The notes under the pieces: model-generated
Told to the model about the DNA's origin: nothing
Database searches by the model: none
Seen by the model: only the letters and a program-made list of their open reading frames with translations
DNA from: Flexivirga endophytica
GTDB taxonomy: Bacteria; Actinomycetota; Actinomycetes; Actinomycetales; Dermatophilaceae
Length of the DNA stretch: 64,000 nt
Assembly (NCBI RefSeq): GCF_014640635.1
Contig: NZ_BMHI01000007.1
Location: 62,001-126,000, forward strand
Direction: 5' to 3'
Translations under genes and position numbers: made by a program
Shown here: piece by piece, positions 43,081 to 50,918 of the stretch
Layout of the letters: each line of letters opens with the position of its first letter
Numbering within the stretch: the stretch's first letter is position 1

Positions 43081-43140
43081 TGACGGTCCGCCGGACGACT
43101 GACGGCGTCCTGGCGCCGTCAGTCGTCCGTGAGGCCGTCA
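43081..43140. repeat. 60-bp TGACGG element, copy B
   Basis: TGACGG (43081), TGACGG (43100), CCGTCA (43116) and CCGTCA (43135) are spaced N13-N10-N13. The inner stem GGACGACTGACGGCG pairs with CGCCGTCAGTCGTCC. It lies between the convergent AbiEi-like and VanW genes. Confidence 0.92.
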
Positions 43141-43165
43141 CTCGTGAGGTCAGGCGGTGTCGCGG

Positions 43166-44884
43166 TCAGTTGCAGGTGACGCGGACGGCGGGGATGTAGT
43201 GGGTGGTCAGGTGCTCGTCCTTGACGACTTTCCCGGAGCCGTCCTTGACGACCCGGGTGACGGTGACCTTGAAGCCGTTCTCGGGCTCCTGGGGGATGCA
43301 CTTGTCGCCCTTCAGGTGCCTGGTCGGGCCGGGCTTCTCGATGTCGAACTTGTCGCTCGTCGTGCTCGACACGGAGAACGTCTTCACGCCGTACAGCCGT
43401 ATGACGGCAGCGTTCCCTTCGATACCCGCCTGGATCCGGATCGGGTGACCGGTGTCGTTGGTCCACTTGTTGTCGATGGTCGGGTCCAGCATGGTGGCTT
43501 CCCGGCCCATCGGATAGCGCGGGATCCAGTAGGCGTGGGCGGTGTGCTCGACCAGCTTCACGCCGGCGAAGAACGTCGCGTTGTAGAGCGTGGTGGACAC
43601 CTGCGAGATGCCGCCGCCCATGCCGGGGACGTCGACACCGTCCACCAGCACCGGGGCGTTGACGTAGCCGTGCGCCGCGTCGAACGGCCGCAGCACGTTG
43701 AGCAGTGAGAACGTCTCACCCGGCTGCACCACGATGCCGTTGATCTTGGACAGCCCGAGGCGGATGTTCTTGGTACGGGCGGCGTTCTCAGGGCCGGTTG
43801 GGAACTCCGACACGAACTCGGAAATCTTCTGGCTGTGCACCGTGGTCTTCTTCAGTTCGGCCGCGGTGACGGCAGGCTGGACTTTCGTCGTCGGCAGCGA
43901 CATGGTGCGGTCCGGCGCGGTGAGTGCCGCGAGCAGGAGCTTCCCGGCCTCGGTGGTCTTCGGCGCGGTGCCGGCCTTACTGGGCGACACATCGCGCTTA
44001 CCGCCGGTGTATCGGAGCTTGGCGTCGACCGCCGGAGTGGTCAGCGCGGTCTTCTTCTCGTCGAGCAGATCGGCCAGGGCGTTGTCGTCGACCTTCGGTT
44101 TCAGGGTCTTGCCGTCGAAGGTCGTGCTCAGCACGCCGGAGATCTCCTTGACGCTGAGCGTCGTGTCCTGACCGCCGGCCTTCACGGTGACCGGGTCGGA
44201 CATCGCCGGCTCGGCGAACTCCTTGACGAAACGCTCGATCTCGGAGTTCGGCAACGCCGCGGGCCGATCGGCGACCTTGGCCGTGTAGTGCTTGGTCTTC
44301 GGCCAGCCGGCCGCGATCTGCCGGCTGATCGCCTTGGGGTCGACGCCCTTGCCCGGCGTCGACCTGGTCGTGACGACCTTGCCGTCGCCGAACTTCACCG
44401 AGCCGCTCTTCGGGGAGCCCTCGAGTTGCTCTGACGCGGTCGCGACGGCGTGTTGCAGCTTCGTGGTGTCGACCTTCGGGCTGACGGTGCGATGCGGCCC
44501 GTCGCCGGTCAGCCGGTGCCACACGGTCGCGGGGTTCAGCGAGAAGCCGCTCAGGCCGTCGACAGTGCCGTCGGTGTCGATCGACAGTCCAGCCTTCGTC
44601 GCGTCGAGGGTGACCGTCTTGCCATCGGCGTCGATCGTGACGGGCGCCTTGGCCTGCTTGGTTGCCACGGACTCGATCTCCGCCTTGGCGTCCTCGGGAC
44701 TCATCCCGCCCACGTGCTTGCCGCCGACGACCGTCCCCCGCTGGATCTTCCCCGATTGGGACGCGGCCAGGGCGACATACGCCCCGACCAGCACGACGAC
44801 GACCGCCAGGCCACCGGCCAGCAGCCAGGTGCGCAGCGTGCGCCGCGGTCGCTCAGTGTTGTCGCCGGTCTCCTCGGCGGTCAC
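43166..44884 (-). CDS. VanW family membrane-anchored protein
   Basis: The protein has 572 residues from the GTG at 44884. A membrane helix near residues 20-42 (TWLLAGGLAVVVVLVGAYVA) precedes a repeat of two peptidoglycan-binding (PG_binding_4) domains. The C-terminal VanW domain follows with FSLLNVLRPFDAAHGYVNAP, DVPGMGGGISQVSTTLYNA and AHAYWIPRYPMGREAT. VanW occurs in vancomycin-resistance clusters, but its biochemical role is unknown. Here it is core-genome, last in the typA-mshB-flavin reductase operon, overlapping the reductase by 4 bases. Confidence 0.92.
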   Translation of the reverse strand: MTAEETGDNTERPRRTLRTWLLAGGLAVVVVLVGAYVALAASQSGKIQRGTVVGGKHVGGMSPEDAKAEIESVATKQAKAPVTIDADGKTVTLDATKAGLSIDTDGTVDGLSGFSLNPATVWHRLTGDGPHRTVSPKVDTTKLQHAVATASEQLEGSPKSGSVKFGDGKVVTTRSTPGKGVDPKAISRQIAAGWPKTKHYTAKVADRPAALPNSEIERFVKEFAEPAMSDPVTVKAGGQDTTLSVKEISGVLSTTFDGKTLKPKVDDNALADLLDEKKTALTTPAVDAKLRYTGGKRDVSPSKAGTAPKTTEAGKLLLAALTAPDRTMSLPTTKVQPAVTAAELKKTTVHSQKISEFVSEFPTGPENAARTKNIRLGLSKINGIVVQPGETFSLLNVLRPFDAAHGYVNAPVLVDGVDVPGMGGGISQVSTTLYNATFFAGVKLVEHTAHAYWIPRYPMGREATMLDPTIDNKWTNDTGHPIRIQAGIEGNAAVIRLYGVKTFSVSSTTSDKFDIEKPGPTRHLKGDKCIPQEPENGFKVTVTRVVKDGSGKVVKDEHLTTHYIPAVRVTCN

Positions 44885-45402
44885 CGCTGCACTCCGAATG
44901 CTCCGCGATAGTAAATCAAGGCGTCCCCCGGTCGTTCTGTGATCGAGACAGAGCGTACGTCGCCGATCACCAGAGTGTGGTCACCTGCGACAACCGTGTC
45001 GTAGGTGTGACATTCCAGCGTGCCGAGGGCGTTGTCCAGTAGCGCCATGCCGGTCTGCTCGCCGCGGTGGAACGCCACCCGCTCCAGTTGTCCGTGCAAC
45101 GGACGTCCTCGCGTCGACAGCCAGGCGGCGGTCTTTCGCTCGGATTCGGGCAGCAGGCTCACCCCCCAGGCGCCCGCCTCGAGGACCGCGTCGTGGAAGC
45201 GCGCCTCACGCTCCACACTGATGACCATCAGCAGTGGCTCCAGCGAGACCGACATGATCGCATTGGCAGTCATCGCGTGATCGATGTCGCCGATGCGCGT
45301 CGTGACCACCGAGACGCCGGTGGCGAAGCGGCCCATCACCTGCCGGTAGGCGTCAGGGTCGACCTCGGACGGTCCCAGCGCTTCGTGCCGCTGCTCGCTC
45401 AT
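44881..45402 (-). CDS. Flavin reductase-like FMN-binding protein
   Basis: The protein has 173 residues. The flavin-reductase domain is seen in RQVMGRFATGVSVVTTRIGD, ANAIMSVSLEPLLMVISV and the C-terminal LIYYRGAFGV. It is probably the NAD(P)H:FMN component or an FMN-binding oxidoreductase. It overlaps both neighbours by 4 bases (ATGA with mshB, GTGA with vanW), so it is part of one operon. Confidence 0.9.
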   Translation of the reverse strand: MSEQRHEALGPSEVDPDAYRQVMGRFATGVSVVTTRIGDIDHAMTANAIMSVSLEPLLMVISVEREARFHDAVLEAGAWGVSLLPESERKTAAWLSTRGRPLHGQLERVAFHRGEQTGMALLDNALGTLECHTYDTVVAGDHTLVIGDVRSVSITERPGDALIYYRGAFGVQR

Positions 45403-46265
45403 GCGATCAACCCGGTATGCCGCAACTGCTCCGCCTCCACCGCCGACACCGTGCCCGACGCGGGGTCGATCCGCTGGAACGCCTCTCGCGCGGCCAGCCG
45501 CGTGGCGACGTTGTTGGACAGCGTGTAGTAGCCGTCGTAGACGCTCACCTGCGTGCGGTGCCGCAGCAACGCCGAGATCTGGCGCTCCAGGGCGTCGTCA
45601 TCGACCACGGTGTGTGTCACCGTCGCATCGTCCACCACGCTCGGCAAGAAGGTCTCCTCCGGGGCAGGGACGATCACTTCGGGTCGCGTCGCGTGCGCGG
45701 CGAGCCACTCACGATCCTCGACCGCCCAGCTACGCGGTGTCACGACGGTGTAGAGCGCGGGTGGCTCCGGCAGGCTCGCCACCGCGGCCCGCGTCGCCTC
45801 GTGCGTCCGGATGTGGTCCGGATGCCCGTAGCCACCGTGGGCGTCGTAGGTCACCACGTTGTCCGGCGCCACATCGCGCAGGTATGCCGCGATGCTCCCG
45901 CTGGTCACCTGCAGGTCGGTGCCGGTGAAGGCTCGCGGGTGCGCTGCGGAAGGCGTGCCCGCCATACCGGAGTCGCGGTAGGCACCGTCCGCCAGCACGG
46001 TGACCTCGGTGGCGCCGAGTTCCTTGACGGCAGACTGCAATTCGTCCCGCCTCAGGTCGGCCAGCGGGTCCGGTGTGTTCTCCGCTCGGGGCTGGTCGGC
46101 CGGCAGCTGCAAGTGACGCAGCTCCACGGGGATGACCTCGCCCTCCTCACCCAGGGTGCAGGTGAGCACACGCACGTCGTCACCGCGGGCCGCGTGGTGC
46201 GCGATGGCGAGCCCGGTCCACAACGACTCGTCGTCGGGGTGGGCGTGAACGAAGACCAGCCGCAT
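45399..46265 (-). CDS. mshB: GlcNAc-Ins deacetylase, mycothiol synthesis
   Basis: The protein has 288 residues. The zinc-binding motif AHPDDE near the start and GYGHPDHIRTHEA provide the metal ligands of the LmbE/PIG-L family. Size and actinobacterial context fit MshB, which deacetylates GlcNAc-inositol in mycothiol synthesis. It starts 2 bases after typA and overlaps the flavin reductase. A paralogue acting as mycothiol-conjugate amidase (Mca) is the main alternative. Confidence 0.85.
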   Translation of the reverse strand: MRLVFVHAHPDDESLWTGLAIAHHAARGDDVRVLTCTLGEEGEVIPVELRHLQLPADQPRAENTPDPLADLRRDELQSAVKELGATEVTVLADGAYRDSGMAGTPSAAHPRAFTGTDLQVTSGSIAAYLRDVAPDNVVTYDAHGGYGHPDHIRTHEATRAAVASLPEPPALYTVVTPRSWAVEDREWLAAHATRPEVIVPAPEETFLPSVVDDATVTHTVVDDDALERQISALLRHRTQVSVYDGYYTLSNNVATRLAAREAFQRIDPASGTVSAVEAEQLRHTGLIA

Positions 46266-46267
46266 GA

Positions 46268-48220
46268 TTACTGCTTTGCGGCGCTCCGGGCACGCGCCGC
46301 GGTGCGGGCGCGCTCACCGGCGTTGAGGACGACCTTGCGGATGCGCACGGTTTCCGGTGTCACCTCGACGCATTCGTCCTCGCGGCAGAACTCCAGGCTC
46401 TGCTCGAGCGACAGCTTGCGCGGCGGGAAGATCTTCTCGAAGTTGTCCGCGCTGGAGGCGCGCACGTTGGTGAGCTTCTTCTCCTTGGTGATGTTGACGT
46501 CCATGTCGTCGGCGCGGGAGTTCTCGCCGACGATCATGCCCTCGTAGACCTCGGTGGTCGGCTCGACGAAGAGCACACCGCGCTCCTGCAGGTTGACCAT
46601 GGCGTATGACGTCACCACGCCGGTGCGGTCGGACACCAGCGAGCCGGACAGGCGTGTCGTGATCGTCCCGTGCCAGGGCTCGTAGCCGGAGAAGACGTGG
46701 TTGGCGATGCCGGTGCCACGGGTCTCGGTGAGGAACTCGGTGCGGAAGCCGATCAGCCCACGCGACGGAACGACGAATTCCATACGGACCCAACCGGTTC
46801 CGTGGTTGGTCATCTGCTCCATGCGGCCCTTGCGCGCCGCCATGATCTGGGTGATCGTGCCGAGGTGTTCCTCAGGCGTGTCGATCGTCAGGTGCTCGAC
46901 CGGCTCGTGCAGCTTGCCGTCGACCTCCTTGGTGACGACCTGCGGCTTGCCGACCGTGAGCTCGTAGCCCTCGCGACGCATCTGCTCGACGAGGATCGCG
47001 AGCGCCAGCTCGCCACGGCCCTGGACCTCCCAGGCGTCCGGACGCTCGGTCGGGAGCACCCGGAGCGACACGTTGCCGATCAGCTCGCGGTCGAGGCGGT
47101 CCTTGACCATGCGGGCGGTGACCTTGGAGCCACGGACCTTGCCGACCATCGGCGAGGTGTTGGTGCCGATGGTCATCGAGATCGCCGGCTCGTCAACGGT
47201 GATGAGCGGCAACGGGATCGGGTTCTCCGGGTCGGCGAGCGTCTCGCCGATGGTGATCTCCGGGATGCCCGCAACGGCGATGATGTCGCCGGGACCGGCG
47301 CTCTCGGCCGGCTCGCGGTCCAGGCCGCTGGTCATCAGCAGCTCGGTGATCTTGACATTCTGCTGTGAGCCGTCGTGCCGACACCAGGCGACCTGCTGGC
47401 CCTTCTTGATCTCACCGTTGCGGACGCGCAGCAGCGCGAGGCGGCCCAGGAAGTTGCTGGAGTCGAGGTTGGTGACGTGCGCCTGCAGCGGCGCCTCGTC
47501 GTCATACACCGGCGCCGGGATGGTCTCCAGGATCGTCTTGAAGAGCGGTTCGAGGTCGGCGCCCTCGGGCAGCTCGCCGTTGCCGGGGCGGGTCGTCGAG
47601 GCGATGCCCGCCTTGGCCGAGGCGAAGACGACCGGGAAGTCGAGCTGGTCGGCGTCCGCGTCAGCGTCCTCGAGCAGATCCATGAACAGCTCGTAGGCCT
47701 CCTCCTCGACCTCCGCGATGCGTGAGTCGGGACGGTCGACCTTGTTGATGCAGAGGATGACCGGCATCTTGGCCGCCAATGCCTTGCGCAGCACGAAACG
47801 AGTCTGCGGCAGCGGACCTTCGCTCGCATCGACCAGCAGGACGACGCCGTCGACCATGGACAGGCCGCGCTCGACCTCGCCACCGAAGTCGGCGTGACCG
47901 GGGGTGTCGATGATGTTGATGGTGATCGACTGGCCGTTGGACGAGGGCCCGTCATACGAGATGGCGGTGTTCTTCGCCAGGATCGTGATGCCCTTCTCGC
48001 GCTCCAGGTCGCCGGTGTCCATGACACGCTCGCCCGTCGTCTCGACGGTCTGGCGTTCGCTGAAGGCACCCGTCTGCCAGAGCATCTTGTCGACGAGTGT
48101 GGTCTTGCCGTGGTCGACGTGGGCAACGATGGCGACGTTGCGGACGTCGCTGCGGGACTTCATGGCCATGGAGTTGTCAAAGCTGCGCGCACCCGCTGCG
48201 CCGAAAAGGGCGTCGGGCAC
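46268..48220 (-). CDS. typA: Translational GTPase TypA/BipA
   Basis: The protein has 650 residues. It has the G1 motif [18 protein letters not shown]3 [15 protein letters not shown]4 CINKVDRP, and the TypA-specific C-terminal region with [19 protein letters not shown]. It is a ribosome-bound GTPase that aids assembly and stress responses. The start is the GTG at 48220 with AAAGGA 12 bases upstream; a later ATG (MAMKSRSDV) is an alternative. It heads the mshB-reductase-vanW operon. Confidence 0.95.
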   Translation of the reverse strand: MPDALFGAAGARSFDNSMAMKSRSDVRNVAIVAHVDHGKTTLVDKMLWQTGAFSERQTVETTGERVMDTGDLEREKGITILAKNTAISYDGPSSNGQSITINIIDTPGHADFGGEVERGLSMVDGVVLLVDASEGPLPQTRFVLRKALAAKMPVILCINKVDRPDSRIAEVEEEAYELFMDLLEDADADADQLDFPVVFASAKAGIASTTRPGNGELPEGADLEPLFKTILETIPAPVYDDEAPLQAHVTNLDSSNFLGRLALLRVRNGEIKKGQQVAWCRHDGSQQNVKITELLMTSGLDREPAESAGPGDIIAVAGIPEITIGETLADPENPIPLPLITVDEPAISMTIGTNTSPMVGKVRGSKVTARMVKDRLDRELIGNVSLRVLPTERPDAWEVQGRGELALAILVEQMRREGYELTVGKPQVVTKEVDGKLHEPVEHLTIDTPEEHLGTITQIMAARKGRMEQMTNHGTGWVRMEFVVPSRGLIGFRTEFLTETRGTGIANHVFSGYEPWHGTITTRLSGSLVSDRTGVVTSYAMVNLQERGVLFVEPTTEVYEGMIVGENSRADDMDVNITKEKKLTNVRASSADNFEKIFPPRKLSLEQSLEFCREDECVEVTPETVRIRKVVLNAGERARTAARARSAAKQ

Positions 48221-48305
48221 CGACAGGCTTCGTCCTTTCTGACGACGTGTATCGGATCCCTACCAGTGTCTCAGGGTTTTTTCGTGCTTATGACCACGCC
48301 CCGTT

Positions 48306-49418
48306 TCATGGAAGCAACAAGGCCGAATCACCGAACTCGTGCCAGCGGTAGCGCTCACGGACCGCCGCGTCGTATGCCGCCTGGGTCATCTCCTCCCCCG
48401 CGATGGCCTCGACGAGCAGCAGATGCGACGCATGCGGGTCGTGCCAGCCGGTGATCAGTCCGTCGACCACCCGGGGCGGGTCGTCACGGGTGATGACCCG
48501 TTCGGTCCAGCCGGCAGCGCCGACCACCAGTCCCTCGCAGTTGACCGCCGATTCGAGCGCGCGGGCCACCGTCGTCCCGACCGCGACGATCCGGCCACCG
48601 GCGCGACGGGTGGCGTTGACCTGCCGCGCGGTCACCTCGGGCACGTCGAAACGCTCCGCCTGCGGCCCCTCGCCGGCCTCCTGCGACGACACCCCGGTGT
48701 GCAGCGTGATCGGTGCCACTCCGACGCCTGCGGCGACCAGACGAGTGACCACCTGCGGGGTGAACGGTCGGGCAGCAGAAGGCATTTCGGCGCTGCCCGG
48801 CACCGTCGCGAACACAGTCTGGTAATCAGCCAGCGGGTACGAGCGGTCCAGGTAGCCATAGCTGATCGGCCGACCGTGATGCCAGAGGTGCTCGACCAGG
48901 TCCCCGTCGACCTCGGCCTGCCAGAGCCGGTTGCCGACACCGGTCGGCGAGGAGGCGAAGGGGTATGGCGCCCGCAGCGTCAGCACCAGCGGACCGACCT
49001 CGACGTGGTCACCGGGTTGCGCATCCAGCACTGCACGGGCCGCGTCCGGGGCGCTGCGCAACTCGACCACCCAGGTGCTGTGGTGCGGGGTCCCCGCGAA
49101 GTGTCGGAGGAGCGAAGCGGGGGAGAACTTCGTGGGGTGCTCATCCAGCGGGGTGGCCGCGTGCAGCACGATCGGCGCACCGTCGCGCCTTGCGTCGACC
49201 TGGCCGGCGATGGTCGCCGAGTTGTTGACGACGACCAGATCTCCGGCATTCAGGTGGTCCGGCAACGACCGGAAGACCGTGTGCTCGACACCGTCCCGGG
49301 AGGCCACGAGCAGTCGCACACCGTCGCGATCGACACCGCGGCTCTCGGCGGGAGCCGGTGCGGTGCGGTCGTCGGGGGCGTCGAACCTGGTGCGCGGCCG
49401 GGCCGCGAGGGCGGTCAT
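48306..49418 (-). CDS. queA: QueA-like SAM:tRNA ribosyltransferase-isomerase
   Basis: The protein has 370 residues. QueA hallmarks include LPDHLNAGDLVVVNNSATIAG, VGNRLWQAEVDG, PITLHTGVSSQEAGEG and VDGLITGWHDPHASHLLLVE. The expected reaction adds epoxycyclopentane from SAM to preQ1-tRNA. No tgt or other queuosine gene is in the window, so a changed substrate cannot be excluded. It overlaps the SDR gene by 4 bases and is therefore coupled to it. Confidence 0.88.
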   Translation of the reverse strand: MTALAARPRTRFDAPDDRTAPAPAESRGVDRDGVRLLVASRDGVEHTVFRSLPDHLNAGDLVVVNNSATIAGQVDARRDGAPIVLHAATPLDEHPTKFSPASLLRHFAGTPHHSTWVVELRSAPDAARAVLDAQPGDHVEVGPLVLTLRAPYPFASSPTGVGNRLWQAEVDGDLVEHLWHHGRPISYGYLDRSYPLADYQTVFATVPGSAEMPSAARPFTPQVVTRLVAAGVGVAPITLHTGVSSQEAGEGPQAERFDVPEVTARQVNATRRAGGRIVAVGTTVARALESAVNCEGLVVGAAGWTERVITRDDPPRVVDGLITGWHDPHASHLLLVEAIAGEEMTQAAYDAAVRERYRWHEFGDSALLLP

Positions 49419-50125
49419 CGGCGGGCTCCGGCGGTTTCACGCGCGGGCAGGTCCGCCGCGCGGTAGCGACCGGATTCGGGACGTTGCTCCCACAAATGCC
49501 GCAGGTGGGGTACGACGGCGGCCGGTTCGGGCCGATCCGAGATGTCCTCGCCCGGGAAGGCCGCCTGGTGCATCGCTGTACGCATGTCGCCGGGGTCGAC
49601 GGCGTAGGCGTGCAGTTCCGGGTTCTCTGCGCCGAAGGTGAGCGTCAGGTGGTCCAGCGCCGCCTTGCTCGCGGCATACAGACCCCACCCCTCGTAGTGC
49701 TCGACCGCCGCATCCGACGAGATCGACAGCAGCACCCCGTCGTGAGCCAGTAGGTCGGGCAACACAGCAAGCGTGAGCGCGAACGGCGCGCCGACGTTCG
49801 TGCGCCATACATCCGGCAGATCTTCGACGGTGCGCTCCGCCAGTGGGGCCAACGGGGTCGGGCCGAGCGTGCTGGCGTTGTTGACCAGCAGGTCCAGCCG
49901 TCCGAAGCGACGGACGGCGGCCGCCAACTCCTCGCGGTGGGTGAAGTCTGTGACGTCCCCGGGGATCGCCTCGACCCCGGGCAGACCGTGGGTCTCGTCC
50001 GTGAGGGTCGCATGGTTGCGTGCATCGGTGATCACGCGCCACCCGTCAGCGGACAGTGCGCGGACCAGCTCTCTGCCCAGCCCGGACGATCCCCCGGTGA
50101 TCAGTGCGACTTTCGTGTCAGACAT
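49415..50125 (-). CDS. Short-chain dehydrogenase/reductase
   Basis: The protein has 236 residues from the ATG at 50125, with AGGAG upstream. The cofactor loop is ALITGGSSGLGRELVRAL. NNAST and the catalytic block SISSDAAVEHYEGWGLYAASK give Ser-Tyr-Lys. The substrate is unknown. It is divergent from a SoxR-type regulator with a putative operator and structured repeat between them, and it is co-transcribed with queA. Redox or electrophile control is inferred. Confidence 0.9.
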   Translation of the reverse strand: MSDTKVALITGGSSGLGRELVRALSADGWRVITDARNHATLTDETHGLPGVEAIPGDVTDFTHREELAAAVRRFGRLDLLVNNASTLGPTPLAPLAERTVEDLPDVWRTNVGAPFALTLAVLPDLLAHDGVLLSISSDAAVEHYEGWGLYAASKAALDHLTLTFGAENPELHAYAVDPGDMRTAMHQAAFPGEDISDRPEPAAVVPHLRHLWEQRPESGRYRAADLPARETAGARR

Positions 50126-50161
50126 CGAATCTCCTTGTTGATCAGGTTGATTGATGCCATC

Positions 50162-50190
50162 CTTCAAGCTGAAGTCAACTTGAAGTCAAG
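50162..50190. promoter_or_regulatory. Putative SoxR/MerR operator
   Basis: The inverted repeat CTTCAAG (50162-50168) and CTTGAAG (50179-50185), 10 bases apart, reads CTTGACTTCAAGTTGACTTC on the minus strand. This resembles a SoxR box with an overlapping TTGACT -35. It lies 37 bases upstream of the SDR start and opposite the soxR gene. Confidence 0.55.
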
Positions 50191-50203
50191 GGCAATTTTC
50201 GCC

Positions 50204-50291
50204 GACAGGACACCCGACGATCGACAGGACAGGGGATTTGGACGTTTTTGACCCCGAATCGCCTGTCCTCTCAGGGATTGCCTGTCCTCTC
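50204..50291. repeat. Nested double inverted repeat, element E
   Basis: GACAGGACA occurs at 50204-50212 and 50223-50231. TGTCCTCTC occurs at 50264-50272 and 50283-50291. The period is 19 on both arms. The outer arms pair as GCCGACAGGACA/TGTCCTCTCGGC with one mismatch, and the inner as AGGACAGGGGATT/AATCGCCTGTCCT with one mismatch. It occupies the SDR-soxR divergent promoter region. Confidence 0.88.
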
Positions 50292-50314
50292 GGCATGAGA
50301 GAGAAGGGTTCTTC

Positions 50315-50788
50315 ATGGACACACACGATCTGCTTCCCGTCGGCACCGTCGCCAAACGCAGCGGCTTCGCCGCGTCCGCGCTGCGCTACTACGAGGCGCA
50401 GGGGCTGATCCATGCCGATCGCAACTCCGGGGGTCAGCGCCGCTTCGAGCGCAGTGTGCTGCGCCGCCTCGCATTCATCCGGGCCGCATCCAACGTCGGG
50501 CTGACGCTGGAGGAGATCCGCGACGAACTCGAGCGGTTGCCCGACGGCCGCACCCCCACCAAGGCCGACTGGCAGCGCATCACGACGCACTGGCGCGGGC
50601 GACTCAACGATCAGATCGCGGCCCTGGAGCGGTTGCGCGACGGGCTCGACTCCTGCATCGGCTGCGGCTGCCTGTCGCTGCGGCGTTGCACCATCTCCAA
50701 CCCGGCCGATCGGGCCGCCGACGGCAACGGCGCACCCGGTGCTGCGTTCCTGCCCCCACTGTTGCGACGGCCGCACAAGCCAGCCTGA
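50315..50788 (+). CDS. soxR: Redox-sensing MerR-family regulator SoxR
   Basis: The protein has 157 residues. The MerR HTH (TVAKRSGFAASALRYYEAQGL) is followed by a coiled-coil dimer helix. The [2Fe-2S] ligands are Cys114, 117, 119 and 125 in CIGCGCLSLRRC, the SoxR signature. It senses redox-active compounds and activates divergent genes by bending long-spacer promoters. The divergent SDR-queA pair and a SoxR-box-like site are the probable targets. Confidence 0.93.
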   Translation: MDTHDLLPVGTVAKRSGFAASALRYYEAQGLIHADRNSGGQRRFERSVLRRLAFIRAASNVGLTLEEIRDELERLPDGRTPTKADWQRITTHWRGRLNDQIAALERLRDGLDSCIGCGCLSLRRCTISNPADRAADGNGAPGAAFLPPLLRRPHKPA

Positions 50789-50918
50789 GATAACCCGGCT
50801 TGAGATAACACCGTGTCATATATCGAGATGATGACGGTGTGCTCGAAACCCGGCGTGGGGGCCATGGACTTAGTAACGTTCGCGAGACCCCTTTTTTACC
50901 CGCGGAAGGTCCACCACT

